32,868 nucleotides of DNA from Porogramme epimiltina (GCA_900155495.1 FTLJ01000957.1:1-32868), one strand, 5' to 3'. Shown: positions 1 to 10,522, counted from the first letter of the stretch. Made by a program: numbers and translations. The notes: generated by a model not told the origin, from the sequence alone.

Positions 1-202
1 CGGGGGACGGCGGCGGAGTTCTCGGCTGGTGGACGAGGAGCGGGCACCGGCGCCTGCCCCGGTGTACGGGGACGTGGCGGAGGTGGACGGGATGCTGGCT
101 GCGATCGCTGAGCGGCATTTCCGCGAAGAAGAGGTTCGGGAGACGGAGACGTTGGCGCTGTTCATGTGCGTGGTGAAGGCGAGGAGCGTAGTGGGCATGT
201 GA
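1..202 (+). CDS. 3' end of an unidentified protein gene (partial)
   Basis: A reading frame is open from base 2 to a TGA at 200-202 and would encode the last 66 residues of a protein whose start lies left of the window. The peptide is mixed in composition: a basic start, a short Ala-Pro stretch (RAPAPAPVYGD), then an acidic, possibly helical part (AAIAERHFREEEVRETET) and a short hydrophobic end. That looks more like a real C-terminus than random GC-rich sequence, but I recognise no domain. A second frame is also open for the first ~110 bases, so the call rests on composition and on the stop being followed by a normal-looking intergenic gap. Confidence 0.4.
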   Translation, partial: GGRRRSSRLVDEERAPAPAPVYGDVAEVDGMLAAIAERHFREEEVRETETLALFMCVVKARSVVGM

Positions 203-810
203 GGGCGGTGGCAGGTGTAGTAGGCAGTCGCTCGGAATAGTGGACAGAACCCTCCGATACGAGGTGTTGTAGCGCGACGGGAGTGGGAGGAGGGCGTCGG
301 ACAGCTCGGGCAGGCCTGAGAGGGCGGGCAGTGGTAGGCGTGGCGGAGGAGAATAGACGCTTGCCAGAATTAGCTCGGGGGATGGGCCGGGGCATCTGCG
401 AAGGTCAGACGTCGTGCTTAATTTTGGACCACGACTCCACCCCCCACCAGAGTCCCCCTGGCGACGATGCGAACGAGCCAGTCCCGCGCCGCACCATCCC
501 TCTGGCTCTCCTCGCCCCCCGCCCAATCGCGAGCCCTCTCTCCCGTCCTCTGTCAATCATACGCCCCACCTATATATATGCCCTGTCCCGCTTCTCCCTC
601 CTCCATTCCCCTTCGCTCCTTCTCCCTCCCCTACTCTCCTTCGCAGCAGAGCTGCCTGGTCCTGATTTCTTGTACGCCTTTCCTCCTCTCGCTTTCACAT
701 CCGCTCGAGCTCACCTTCTCCACAGTGGCAGGTCTCCATCCCACTCTCGGTCAATCGCCTTTCCTCGAAGCTAGCTTCGCGTCGACTTTCCCACCGTCTC
801 TACATCAGCC
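203..810 (+). promoter_or_regulatory. Intergenic region with promoter of the secreted-protein gene
   Basis: The first half shows no coding signal that I trust. A CAAT-like element lies at about 553-558 and a clear TATA element (TATATATA) at 571-578, some 230 bases before the ATG at 811. From about 590 to 800 the plus strand is strongly pyrimidine-rich (long CT runs), which is typical of highly expressed filamentous-fungal genes just upstream of the start codon. The short open frames across this stretch have the Pro/Ser/Leu bias expected from CT-rich DNA and are not taken as genes. The 5' UTR could hide a further intron. Confidence 0.6.
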
Positions 811-2134
811 ATGAAGTTCGCTCACTCTTTCGCCGCTCTCTTCGTTCTCCTCCCGGCCCTCGCTCAGGCCACCCCTCTCGTGCGTACAGTGGCAGTGCCA
901 CTTTTTACCAACCGCCGCGACTTTGGCTCACCCGCATCGCTTAGGACGCCCGTGCTTTCCCCTTCAAGGGCGGCAACGCCGGCCAGGGTGCGAACAAGGG
1001 CGGCAACAACGCTGCCAACAAGGGTAACGGCAACGCAGGTGCTACTGCTGCTTCGTCGTCCGCTGCTGCTGCTGCGACCACCACCGCCGCGGCTGGCGGC
1101 AATGCCAACACCGGCGACGCTCAGTCCTCTCTGAGTACGTGGTTAAAACATCCTTTGATGCCAAGCGCTCCCACAGACCCGCTGACGTGCGCATCCCCTT
1201 CCTCCAGCCCTCCTCAACTCGGTCATTGCCACCGGCTTCGAGAACGACGGCCAGGACGTCCCCACCGCAGGCCAAGTTGCGTCGGCGACCTCGTCGAACA
1301 ACTTCATCAACTTCTGCGCGACGGTCCCCAACCTCCCGATCACCAACGGCCAGCAGATCAAGACCGGCTCCTGCAACCCCGCGCCGATGGGTGTGATCGC
1401 CTCGAGCTCGAACATGCCCTCGTCCAAGTTCGTGTTCCCCAAGAACGGCGACACCATCGCCGCGAACCAGAACTTCACGATCCAGATGGCGATCTCGCAC
1501 CTCAACACCGGCTTCTTCACGAACCCCGACGAGACGTTCTTCGCCGCGCCCCAGACCGTCGACGGCTCCGGCGACATCTCGGGCCACTCGCACGTCGTCA
1601 TCGAGCAGCTCACCTCGCTCGACCAGACCACGCCCACGGACCCGACCAAGTTCGCGTTCTTCAAGGGCCTGAACGACAAGGCCGTCAACGGCGTCCTCTC
1701 CGCCGTCGTCGCGGGCGGTCTCCCCGCCGGCACCTACCGCATGGCCTCGATCAACTCGGCCGCGAACCACCAGCCCGCGCTCGTCGCCATCGCGCAGCAC
1801 GGTTCGCTCGACGACCAGTCCTACGTAAGTGGCCCCCCACTCTCGCCCGACTCGCCCGCTCCCGTGCCATAAGCTAACGCGCCCGCCCTTCTTCTAATAA
1901 CAGTTCACGGTCACTGCTAACGGCCAGGCCGCCGCCGCCGCGGGCAACAACGCCGCGTCCGGCTCCGCCGCCGCGTCCTCCGCCGCCGCCGCCGCGACGA
2001 CCGCTGCCAGCACCGGCGCGAACAAGGGCGCCGCGGGCGCGCAGAAGGGTGCCGCGGGCGCGAACAAGGGCGCCGCCGGTGCGCAGAAGGGCAAGGGCTT
2101 CGGCCGCTTCCGCGTCCGCCGCGACCTCGCCTAA
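811..2134 (+). CDS. Secreted Ala/Gly-rich basidiomycete protein
   Basis: Four exons: 811-879, 945-1134, 1208-1824, 1904-2134, giving 368 residues. Introns are 65, 73 and 79 nt with GTGCGT, GTACGT and GTAAGT donors. Residues 1-20 form a classic signal peptide (MKFAHSFAALFVLLPALAQA). A low-complexity Gly/Asn/Ala/Lys linker follows. Then comes a conserved-looking core (starting near SVIATGFENDGQD) with only two cysteines (NFCATVP, GSCNP) and a GHSHVV segment, then an Ala-rich tail with four GA(N/Q)KGAA-type heptads and a basic end (RFRVRRDLA). The protein should enter the secretory pathway, probably to be released or wall-bound. I recall similar basidiomycete proteins, some deposited under an unlikely ribosomal S17 name; nothing here supports a ribosomal role. 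Function is unknown. Confidence 0.85.
2015..2095 (+). repeat. 21-nt coding tandem repeat (GA[N/Q]KGAA heptads)
   Basis: Four imperfect 21-base units in frame inside the last exon of the secreted-protein gene encode GANKGAA, GAQKGAA, GANKGAA, GAQKG. Asn and Gln alternate, so the true period may be 42 bases. The N-terminal linker (1000-1040) has related GANKGG/AANKG units. Confidence 0.8.
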
Positions 2135-2763
2135 GCGACTCGTCGCTGCTGCTGCCGCCGCCGCGCACTAAAGAGCGCGGCTGCGCCGCCCTTCCCGCCC
2201 AGCGCGGGCCGCCGTGATACCCTTCGTTCGCCGCTGTTGCATTCATAGCTAGACTCCCGCGTCCGCGGGCTAATACGGACCGTTCTGAGTGCTGAGCTGC
2301 TCTCTACGCTGTTGTTTTTTGTGCTCTTGAGACGTGTGTATCGTTACGCTTTCATGTCATGTACACCTTATAGCTTCCCGGTCGACGCGCTGCTGGTGCG
2401 GATAGGCCGCTCCGCCCCCTTGTGGGGCGGGGTTTGGGCTCTGGGACCCCAGATGTCATCACCAATCCGCCTATTTTCCTCGTGTGTGCGTGCGTCGTTT
2501 GAGCGGGCATCAAGACACTCGACATGATTCATTCAGAATAAATGGTCGCCCATGTGGAAGAGTTCTGTCGCGGGCAAGACAGCCCGAACGACAGGTAGAC
2601 GGAGGCGCATTCTTAGCCTTCGATCTGTCCATCTAGGTTACATAGTCCACAAGCATTCTGAATATGTCACCGCCCAGCATCGCATCGGCAGCTATTGTGT
2701 CCAAAATTGACTTGATTCTCGATCCTCACCGAGAATAGCCTTTGGGGGAAGGTGCAAAAAGAG
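2135..2763. other. Intergenic: 3' UTR and spacer
   Basis: No credible gene. The first ~200 bases are probably the 3' UTR of the secreted-protein gene. A perfect 7-bp hairpin (CCGCCCC / GGGGCGG, 5-nt loop) lies at 2412-2430, and an AATAAA sits at 2537-2542. A short T-rich stretch at 2310-2325 is another possible 3'-end signal. Confidence 0.5.
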
Positions 2764-2849
2764 CTGCCCCGGTGAGGCTCGAACTCACGACCTTCCGATT
2801 GCGACTGCAGGTAACAGTCGGACGCTGTAACCAACTTAGCCACGGGGCA
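2764..2849 (-). tRNA. tRNA-Asn (GUU), copy A, 12-nt intron
   Basis: Read on the minus strand this folds as a full cloverleaf: acceptor stem UGCCCCG/CGGGGCA, D arm with UGGCUAAGUUGG (A box), anticodon stem UCCGA/UCGGA with loop CU-GUU-A-A, and T arm GUGAG-UUCGAGC-CUCAC (B box). G73 follows, the usual Asn discriminator. A 12-base intron (CCTGCAGTCGCA) sits at the canonical 37/38 position. A T-run lies a few bases past the 3' end, as expected for RNA polymerase III termination. Confidence 0.93.
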
Positions 2850-3014
2850 CATATTTAGGGGCTAGGCCACACTGCTACAGTGCGCATGACGTTGCGGGTC
2901 CTATTTGTCTCCACTTCCACCAACGCAAGTCATGACAACAATTTTTACGCATTGCACTTGTACATCGGCATATTTGTGCCAGACGAAACATCTCCCCATC
3001 CCGCACAATTCTCC

Positions 3015-5336
3015 CTACGCTGGGGCTTTGAAGTCCTTCAACCATGCCTTCACGAACGCGATCTCCTGCTGATGGATGTCGTGAATGAACGGCGGCTCTG
3101 CGCTGGGGTCCGCCAGCCCGTTCTCGTCCCAGTGGTGCACGGAGCCATCTGTGAGAGGATACCGCGTCAGGACGTGTATCAGGGGAGACCGGCGCGCCAA
3201 GAACACGTACTTCCGATGAGCTTGAAAGGGCGCAGGGTCGTGTCTGGGCGTGGGTGTGCTCGGGGGTCCGGGCTGTGCGGACAGTCACCTCGCCAAGGAT
3301 CAGCTGAAGGGTGTGTGGGTCCTCAGGATGCGTGATGGTTTATGTTTGAAGACACTGAACGCACCTTGTCCGTCGATGATGGCAAGCCGGTCGGCGGCGA
3401 TGTTGTACCCACCAAGCTTGTTCACGTCTTCGACGTTGGGCAGCGGGGGCACCGTGAAGTGCTCGCCTGGAGCGTATGCCTAGATGACCGTCAGCAGACG
3501 GATGAGGAGGAGATTATTACAACGAACTAGTTTGCAAGTCAGCTCCCCATAATCGACCGTCAGCAGCTTGGAGATGATGCGCGGCCTAGATGGATCCGGT
3601 GGTGGCGTCTACAAAACCACTGGTTGGGCCGCTGCAATAAACATGACAGAAAATACGTATCGGACGTACCATAAAGAAGCCCCATTGCATGCAGACCTGG
3701 AACGACCACGTGCGCCAGGTCTGAGAGAGGTCCGTCTGCTCGTAGAACTCTTTGTCCGTGATACTGCCGAAGCACTTCAAAGGGCATGATGAGAGGAGAT
3801 GACACGTTCAGACGAGAAAAAGCCCGAACCTCGTCTTGTTGTGCCGGCGGGCAGCGCGATGAGAAATGCTGCGGATATATGTATTCACTGAGTGTAAATG
3901 TCGCGATTTGATGGTGTGTTCTCACTCACCTGATTGATGTACTTGGCGTACGCAAACGTCGAGTTCTTCACCGTAATGCCCTGGGCCGTCGACACGGTGG
4001 CATTATCCACGGGGCCAATCGCGGCGCAGAAGTTGGCGAACGAGTTGCTGTTGATGGCGGGGTCCCAGTTCGTGCTCTGCCACCCGCCGAGCGGCGACTA
4101 CGCAAGCGAGTCAGAAGTCGCCCCCTCGCGCTTCTACGACCAGGAAGCTCGCGCGGGCGCGGCGTCCGCGGCAGACCGCAGCCGCTATGAGCGGACCCGC
4201 GTCGCCGACAAGCCCGAGCCCGAGCCCGAGCCCGAGTCCGAGGACAGGCGGAGGCGCGCGCACTCACCGAGAGGAGGGACGCGAAGTCGGGGTCGTACGT
4301 CAGGTTCTGGAGGCCGAACACGGCCTTGATCGCGTCGTGCGTCTCGGGCCGCTCGAGGAGCGCGTCGACCTCGTCGATCGCCTCGGCGACACGCGCCATG
4401 CACGGCGCGGGCGCGAACTGGCGGATGATGTCGAAGTAGTACCAGTCGTCCGTCGTCGCGTGCACGACGCCGCTCGAGGAGATCGCGCCGAAGACGAGGT
4501 CGGGGTAGAGCACGCGCATGTGCGCGGCGCGCGCGCCGCCGTAGGAGCCCTGCGTCGGTCCGTGAGCTCAATCGTGGGCGGAACTTGGGAGAGAAGGGGC
4601 GGCGAGCCATGTGGGATGGTGTTTATTTTTATCGGGGGTGCGGGTGGGGGAAGGCAGCGAGGGGCAGGACTAACGCCGTAATAGATCCACGGGGTCCCCG
4701 GTGCCGTGAGGTCGGCGGCAATGCCGGGGAACGTGACGTTGTCGATAAAGTTGGCGGAGTCGGCGGCGGCCTGCTCGTTACTCAACCACCTGCAGAGGCG
4801 GCACATAATCGTATCAGAAGGCTGCGAGCACCAGAGGGCCCTGCAAGGTGATAAGGCGCACCTCAGAGAGTCGGTCGTAAAGTTCTGGACGGGCACCGAT
4901 TCACCTAGCAGTGGTCGTCAGGAAAAACAGCTGCAACAATTGGTACCGACGGACCGTAATATCTGTGCTCGAGAATGATTCCAAGGCCGTTCGTAGCGTT
5001 GGCAAGGATGTCCACGATCCCTGTGTCGAGAATAGGGATGCGCTCATCTCCGGGGCCTTCTCCGGCCTCGAAGACGATGACGGGGCCGCCGGGTTTGTAG
5101 TGGCGGTCGCTAAGCCAGTAGTGCTGTTCGAAGGTGAAGCCTGTGTCGGAAAAGTGGTCGAGAGGCTGGGTGAAGGTGTATTCAGGAAATTGAGGCGAGG
5201 TTTGGCGCTTAGCGAGTGAAGCAGACTGTCTCGCAGCGAGCTTGATCGCGACAGGGTGCACAGGGGCAAACGCTCCGACGTTGGCCACGGACAGAAGCAG
5301 AACAAGCGCACCGAGCATGAAGACGTCTGGGGGCAT
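3015..5336 (-). CDS. Secreted S28-family serine carboxypeptidase, copy A
   Basis: Eleven exons (minus): 5336-4955, 4904-4862, 4789-4675, 4549-4268, 4097-3930, 3868-3830, 3774-3670, 3608-3528, 3479-3365, 3303-3211, 3148-3015; 518 residues. The start is the first true ATG; it opens a signal peptide (MPPDVFMLGALVLLLSVANV). The S28 family (lysosomal Pro-Xaa carboxypeptidase / DPP7 relatives) has an alpha/beta-hydrolase fold and cleaves after proline. Visible landmarks are QPLDHF near the mature N-terminus, EHRYYG, the nucleophile motif GGSYGG (Ser about 182, formed across the intron 3 splice), DGQADPW (Asp about 445) and VHHWDENG (His 479/480). Likely a secreted acid peptidase. A TATAAA lies at 5384-5389, ~50 bases upstream. 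Introns 3 and 4 (125 and 170 nt) are much longer than in copy B (15511-17776). The gene is intact. Confidence 0.95.
4211..4245. repeat. (CCCGAG)n hexanucleotide repeat inside S28 copy A intron 4
   Basis: Four to five head-to-tail CCCGAG units (GGGCTC in the gene's sense strand) lie in intron 4, which is 170 nt here and only 70 nt in the paralog. The repeat explains part of the extra length. The intron keeps GTGAGT...CGTAG ends. Confidence 0.75.
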
Positions 5337-5907
5337 GCTGGAGTGCAAGGAGTAGAAGAGACTCCATCATGAGTCCCCGCACATTTATAGGAGACGATGC
5401 TGTACTACTGGCCGCCGAGGAAAGGATGACGCCAGGGGCTCATGGTGTGCGCGATCCGCGACCCCTTTACTACATGCGTCGCAAGACCGCAATCCGATCG
5501 GATGAGCGATGGACTTATCTATCTGTGCATACACATACTATCGGCATTCGGAGCAAAGAGCATATGGCACTGGAAAGACTCACCCACGAGCTCGCGGTGG
5601 GACCTTCTCAGCATGTTCCAAAGAGCTTTCGAAGTAAGCGTCCCACAAGGATCACAGTCGGGAAGCAGCTTGCGTCCCTTCTACGTAGGTCTGCTGGCAG
5701 ATGGCGCAAGAAGCTATGGGTGTAGAAAGTTGGAGAGTGCCTCTCTCGTAGAAACACCCCGGACGATGCGAACTTGGTGAACAAGTTACAAGACTCGTGA
5801 TAATGCTCGGACAAAAAGGTCGGGCTATGTTTACTGAGGTGATGACGCTAATGAGTCTCGCTCTGACTCGACGGCCATATGACGCCATATGAGGATGCGG
5901 AGATACG
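5337..5907. other. Intergenic: upstream region of S28 copy A
   Basis: Nothing coding that I trust. It holds the minus-strand TATAAA at 5384-5389 for the S28 peptidase. It does not align by eye to the equivalent spacer of the duplicated block (15115-15510), so the two peptidase promoters appear to have diverged completely or been replaced. Confidence 0.45.
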
Positions 5908-5993
5908 TGCCCCGTGGCTAAGTTGGTTACAGCGTCCGACTGTTACCTGCAGTTGCAATCGGAAGGTCGTGAGTTCGAGCCTCACCGGGGCAG
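5908..5993 (+). tRNA. tRNA-Asn (GUU), copy B, 12-nt intron
   Basis: Same cloverleaf as copy A with U1:A72, anticodon GUU and G73. The intron is CCTGCAGTTGCA. It is followed directly by a run of eight T (5994-6001), a strong RNA polymerase III terminator. It lies between the S28 peptidase and the F-box gene, which are transcribed away from it on either side. Confidence 0.94.
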
Positions 5994-6001
5994 TTTTTTT
6001 T
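5994..6001 (+). terminator. Pol III T-run of tRNA-Asn copy B
   Basis: Eight consecutive T immediately after G73 of the tRNA. Confidence 0.8.
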
Positions 6002-6059
6002 CTTGCCACATTCAACACAATTGGTCACGTACTGGCGAACGAGTATGGGCCAAGCGTCC

Positions 6060-6224
6060 GATCGTGTGTGATACGCTGCTCAATTGTTGGGCACAGGAGA
6101 GATGAGAGTGTTGTGACCTAGAGAATGTTCATCAGACGAGCGGCGTAGGAGGAGATTCGATTGCTCACACAAGAGCTCGAATCTGATCTTTTGTCAACGA
6201 TGGGAGAAGGGGTGGTGTTGGTAT
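6060..6224. repeat. Nested-inversion block, copy 1
   Basis: This ~165 bp non-coding stretch aligns in the SAME strand orientation with 14792-14954, although the flanking genes of the two loci are in opposite orientation. Over the first ~102 bases I count about 15 mismatches. Its right edge carries a small palindrome (GTTGG-TAT-CCAAC, 6217-6229). The rest of the 5994-6343 spacer is the presumed promoter/5' UTR of the F-box gene; the part nearest the gene aligns with the other locus in the expected, inverted sense. Confidence 0.7.
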
Positions 6225-6343
6225 CCAACTAGAGCTCACATTGCTAAGTCACCTTTGCTTGCCACCTCAATCCCGGACCTTGCTCCTCCCCAGTCCATTC
6301 GAACGTCTGAAGTGTCCGGATCACACTCCGCCTTCCCCTCACG

Positions 6344-8000
6344 ATGCTCTGTGTCAGTGCTACGGAGCCCGCACAGCTGCCCATCGAAATCTGGGAACAT
6401 ATCATCGATGAAATAGAATTCAAAGATCACCCGGAGCGAGCCATTTGGGCTCGTCAGGACACTCTCAGAAGTTGCGCACTCGTTTGTCGTGCATGGTACC
6501 CCCGCGCTCGACGACAACTCCTCAAAAATATGATCATTCAGACCCACGGTTCTCTCCAGAAACTCCTCTCCACCCTAGATGCACACCCTTGGATAGGTCC
6601 GTGTGTCGAATCATTGCACATTTACGCTCGATTCGATTCGGCCTGGTGGCGCGATGCAAACGAGCCGGGCGCTCCTTGGCCAGAGGATGATGGAGGGTAT
6701 GAGCCACGGGACTTGTTCTTCATTTCGATGACCGCACTCCGAGGACTTCTGCCATCTCTGACGACTATACGAGTCTCATACACGGAGCGTCGTCGGCGTG
6801 ACGCACCCCAGACGTACAAAAGCATTCACAAATATTTGCGCCACATCCCCGTGCATCCGCGCTCGTCAAGCCTATATTCCTCCTTCCGTGGGGTCGTAAA
6901 CCTGGATCTAAACAATGTTGACCTTTCCAATTTCTCGGATTTCGAAAGGATCGTTGGAGGCTTCCGCGAGCTACGCGTCCTTTATCTGCACAATTTGCAA
7001 GTGTCTCGTCTAAGGCCGTTCACATGGAATGTCAAGCAAGGTCGGAGGAAGCCGTTATTGGAAAAGCTTAGAGAACTCAGGGTATGGGGTATGTCTGCCG
7101 TTCCATTGTACATTATCTCTTCACTGACATTAAGTTTTCAGTCGAAGATTATGCTGTTGTATACCACTTGCATGCTGCCATTCGACCGGACTGTCTCGCA
7201 GTGATGCACATACATTTAGGTAAGATTCCACTGTTGTCGACGAGGTTCTCTCATCTTTAATGTCTTGAGTAGATCTTGGGAACCAACGGTATCTTTCAAA
7301 CTGGGGACCGCAAACTAGGATCCTCACACTGGAACAGTTTAAGGAGCTTAGGAAGCTAGAATTAACTATAGTAGTGTATCGGCTGCAGGACTGCTTTCTG
7401 CCGATCTCTGGAAGTCTCCTGGACCTCCTACGCTCATGGCCCCCGCTAGCAACTCCCAGAGCGCTTAAGCTCGGCTTCTCGTATAGCGCTAGCAGACACG
7501 CATGCGGAAAGACGTGGGTGCATGACGCCTCTCGGGAGGAGTGTCTAGAATTCATGCGCGCGTGTGCGCAGGCCTTAGAAACCGTGTCCCAGGAGGGTGC
7601 GTACACTTTGATTCTCCACTTGATATTTGGGTTTGAGTGTCTAACCGAGTCGTCTTCCTAGTTTCAGAAGATCTCCTGTCAATTCGTGTGGACTACCCAG
7701 CGCCACCTATACGAGACGCTCCGATAACATGGGATGAATTCCGAGAAATGTTTCCGGTTATTGAGAGACGGGGAGGGCTCGAAGGCGAGCCATTCAATTG
7801 GGCAGATTGTGAGCACCGCCATGGATGTCACTGCTCCGAGCATCACACTAACTAGGAACACCGTAGCTCTCGACAGAGAATATATATGGCCAGAGTCAGG
7901 GGGCTCAGAACCATCCCTAGGAGATCCGTGGATAAACGACGAATTAACCTCCGGTTATCCTTTGTTCAGCTTGTGGGGTGTTGAGCCTGACGATGCCTAG
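6344..8000 (+). CDS. F-box protein, copy A
   Basis: Five exons: 6344-7088, 7142-7219, 7273-7596, 7662-7808, 7867-8000; 475 residues. The N-terminus carries an F-box (AQLPIEIWEHIIDEIEF then CALVCRAWYPRARRQLLKN, about residues 10-62), which would bind Skp1 in an SCF ubiquitin ligase. The rest has Leu-rich segments (ELRVLYLHNLQVSRL, FKELRKLELTI, SGSLLDLLRSW), as in the large basidiomycete F-box/LRR-like families whose substrates are unknown. Splicing was set by comparison with copy B (13102-14675): the last intron (58 nt) has GTGAGC, CACTAAC branch and TAG, and without it the frame ends 15 codons later at a TAG shared by both copies. Exon 1 uses GTATGT at 7089, not the GTATGG at 7082. The gene appears intact. 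Confidence 0.85.
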
Positions 8001-8085
8001 GGAGTAGCTGGGTGGAACAAGAGTAAAATAGAACTAACGACTTTTGCGATGGCACCGGTTTGGGCAAAAAACGAACAAAAGTTTG

Positions 8086-8171
8086 CTGCCCCGGTGAGGC
8101 TCGAACTCACGACCTTCCGATTGCAACTGCAGATAACAGTCGGACGCTGTAACCAACTTAGCCACGGGGCA
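8086..8171 (-). tRNA. tRNA-Asn (GUU), copy C, 12-nt intron
   Basis: Same tRNA as copies A and B, read on the minus strand. The intron is TCTGCAGTTGCA, one base different from copy B. T-runs lie downstream on the minus strand (8075-8084 and 8066-8071). It sits just past the 3' end of the F-box gene and is convergent with it. No counterpart is seen past the second F-box gene. Confidence 0.93.
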
Positions 8172-8726
8172 CATACTCTTTTTTCCTTACAAGGCTTCAG
8201 ATCCGCAATATACACCCATAGCTATAACCCTGCCCACGCTAGCCTGATGTCGTACAAGTAAAATAATCACACCCAATGAGTAGCACTTGTGGGAAAGGAG
8301 ACGACAACGTTGCTAGTAGGGATCACTCGATACCAACTGCAATTGGTACCAGCTGTAAATGAGTGTAGAAATACTGCTGGCATTTACCCTATTCGGTGAA
8401 CCACTGACCGGTTTGTTCAAATTGAACGGACACCTGCACACTGAAACGGGGCTCACACTGACTAATTTAGTTCTTCGGGAATAGTTCATCAAGCAAAGCC
8501 GAATGTCATCTCTATTTTTGGAAATGAATAATGATACAGCAAAAGAGCGCACCAAGAATGCAAGCAAAGCGTGCATACAACTACAGTGAAAGCATGGAGT
8601 GTAAGGATGGGGGTATCGGGCCGCTATGTCCCATAGGACTGAGTGAGATAATCGAAGGGAGGAAGGGTCGAAAGAAGGGGGATATCGCGAGGTCGTGTTT
8701 CGATTTCTACAGATGCCAGGGCGCAA
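8172..8726. other. Intergenic: no gene seen
   Basis: AT-richer than its surroundings. A small inverted repeat (TACCAA / TTGGTA) lies at 8331-8348. The right part is the probable 3' UTR of the minus-strand SEL1-repeat gene. Open frames here show no family resemblance. Confidence 0.4.
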
Positions 8727-10522
8727 TCATTGGTATTTCTCCTTGTATATCCAGGCCAGCCCGATATCGCTCACGCCTTGCTGAACCTGCATGGGGAGCC
8801 ATAAGTCAGATCACGATAGAGGTGTCTGCACATTAGACGTACAGCAGCGCGGTACCATTTCGCGGATTCTTTCTTGTCCTTCTTGCACCCCTTGCCGTTC
8901 AAAAGGCAGAACGCGAGTTCCTGCTGCGCGTCAGGGTCTCCGAGTCGCGCGGCTACGCGGTAGTATTGCTGCAGAACCGCTGAGCACACTTCGCACGAGA
9001 CGAAAAAAGGACCAGACGTACCACGGCCATCTCCTTGTCCTTCTGCACGCCCCACCCACGGAAGAAGCTCTGCCCGACCTCATAAATAGCAAGCACCAAC
9101 TCAGACTGCCCAAAATAGCGTCAGTCGCTCCGGCGCGCACGAACACGAACACGAATAACAAAAACTCACCCGAACGGCGCTCATGTCGCCCTGCTTGCCC
9201 TTCTCGAGGTCCGCGACCGCGAGCTCCGCCGCGCGGCGCAGCCAGCGGAAGCCCGTCGCCTCGTCCTTGGGCACGCCCCACCCGTGGCGCTGCGCGAGCC
9301 CCCACATGAGCATGCCGACGCCGCACCCGCCGCCGAGCGTCGCGCTGCGCTCGAACGCCTTCGCCGACTCCGCGAGCCGGTTCTCGAGGTGGTGCTGGAT
9401 GCCGAGCTGGAGGAAGTCCTGCGCGGTCTGCGGCGCGCCTGCGCCTCCGCCCGTGCCTGTGCCTGTGGTGGCGCTCTGGTGGCTCGCGGACGACTTGGTG
9501 CGTGCGCGCTGGGGCGACGACTGCGCATGCGGGGTGCCGGGGGTGGACGAGGTGTGCGCGGGTGCGGACGCGGGCGGCGCGCCGCCGGTCGGCGTGGGCG
9601 GGAGTTCGTAATAGGAGTAGTTGGAGTACACGCTCGTGGAGGAGTCGACGCGCGACGCGGTGAGCGCGGGCGCGGACGGCGGGGGCAGGGGGGACAGCGG
9701 CGAGGGCGGGAAGTTCGCGTACTGTGCCGTGCTAGAAGTTGCCGACGTAGGGGTGACGGGGCGCGAGCTTGGCGCGGACGTGGGGCCCAGGGGGCTCGGG
9801 GCCGCACGCGGGCTCGTCGCGGGTGAATGAGGTGAATGCAAAGGAGAGTGGGGAGAACGCGCATTGCGCAGGAGGACTTCGCGCTTGCGCTCCTCAGACT
9901 CGTACGGGTTGATATCCGCGACGGGCTGGACGGGCCTGGAGAAGTTGATGCTGTTGTTAGTGGGCACGCGCGACGGAACGCGTCCGCCGGTGGACGGGCC
10001 TGGAACCGCGTAGGGGTCGTTCGGGTCATAGAAGGGCTCCTGTTCATGCTCAGGCGCGGCAGAAACGACGACGGTGGGGATGTCGGGGGGATCGTAGACG
10101 GAGGGCGGATCGACCGCACCAGAGGAGCGCCAGGTGTCGCGGTACCTGTTGGTGATACTGTCGATGTCATATGATGCGACGGATTCGTGGGCGTGGTTCG
10201 GAGCGCGGACGGTGTATGAGCTGGACGGGGTGGACGGGGGCGAGCCGGAGCGCGCGTCCCAGGAAATGGTGCGCATGCTCGCGCCGTCGCCGTACGCGGT
10301 GGTCACGGTAGACGACATGGAGGAGCGGAAGTTGGCGTGGAGGATGGGGGAGTGGGGCGGGACATCGTTCTGGGCGGCGCGCGGCGGTGTGCGTGGTTCG
10401 AGGTTGGGTGGTCGGTGGCCGTTCGCTCTGCGCGCGGAGGTCTTGCGGATCAGGGAGTTGAGAGGAGACGAGTCGTGCAGGTTGGACGATGTGAGCTGGG
10501 GCTGGGCGGACAGCTGGGCCAT
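8727..10522 (-). CDS. SEL1-repeat (HCP-like) protein, DSF2/Skt5-like
   Basis: Four exons (minus): 10522-9170, 9105-9022, 8968-8843, 8786-8727; 540 residues. The ATG at 10522 opens MAQLSAQPQL and is preferred over longer upstream reading. The first ~370 residues are Ser/Pro/Thr-rich and look disordered, with many possible phosphosites. The last ~150 residues are SEL1/TPR-like helical repeats: FLQLGIQHHLENRLAESAKA, YYRVAARLGDPDAQQELAFC, then GKGCKKDKKESAKWYRAA. This architecture matches the fungal DSF2 and Chs4/Skt5 group, scaffold-type proteins linked to polarity and chitin synthase control. I see no C-terminal CaaX box, so a strict Chs4 orthologue is less likely. Function here is inferred from family only. 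Confidence 0.85.

Noticed and set aside
1042..1800. 252-codon minus-strand frame over the secreted-protein gene
   Set aside because: Antisense to well-supported spliced exons with a signal peptide; Arg/Val/Gly-rich shadow.
2412..2430. 7-bp hairpin downstream of the secreted-protein gene as a terminator
   Set aside because: Hairpin terminators are not used by RNA polymerase II; the palindrome is short and GC-rich, so chance is likely.
2667..2852. Open frame reading AKLVTASDCYLQ...EGREFEPH across the tRNA (also at 5914-6105 and 14860-15117)
   Set aside because: This is the well-known false protein produced by translating a tRNA gene; the tRNA fold explains the sequence and its repetition.
6236..6547. 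Minus-strand frame over the F-box start; a similar one appears in the other copy
   Set aside because: Antisense shadow of the conserved F-box coding sequence; its similarity between loci follows from the duplication.
9181..10170. 329-codon minus-strand frame, Arg/Ser/Pro rich
   Set aside because: Out-of-frame reading of exon 1 of the SEL1-repeat gene; composition is typical of a GC-rich shadow.
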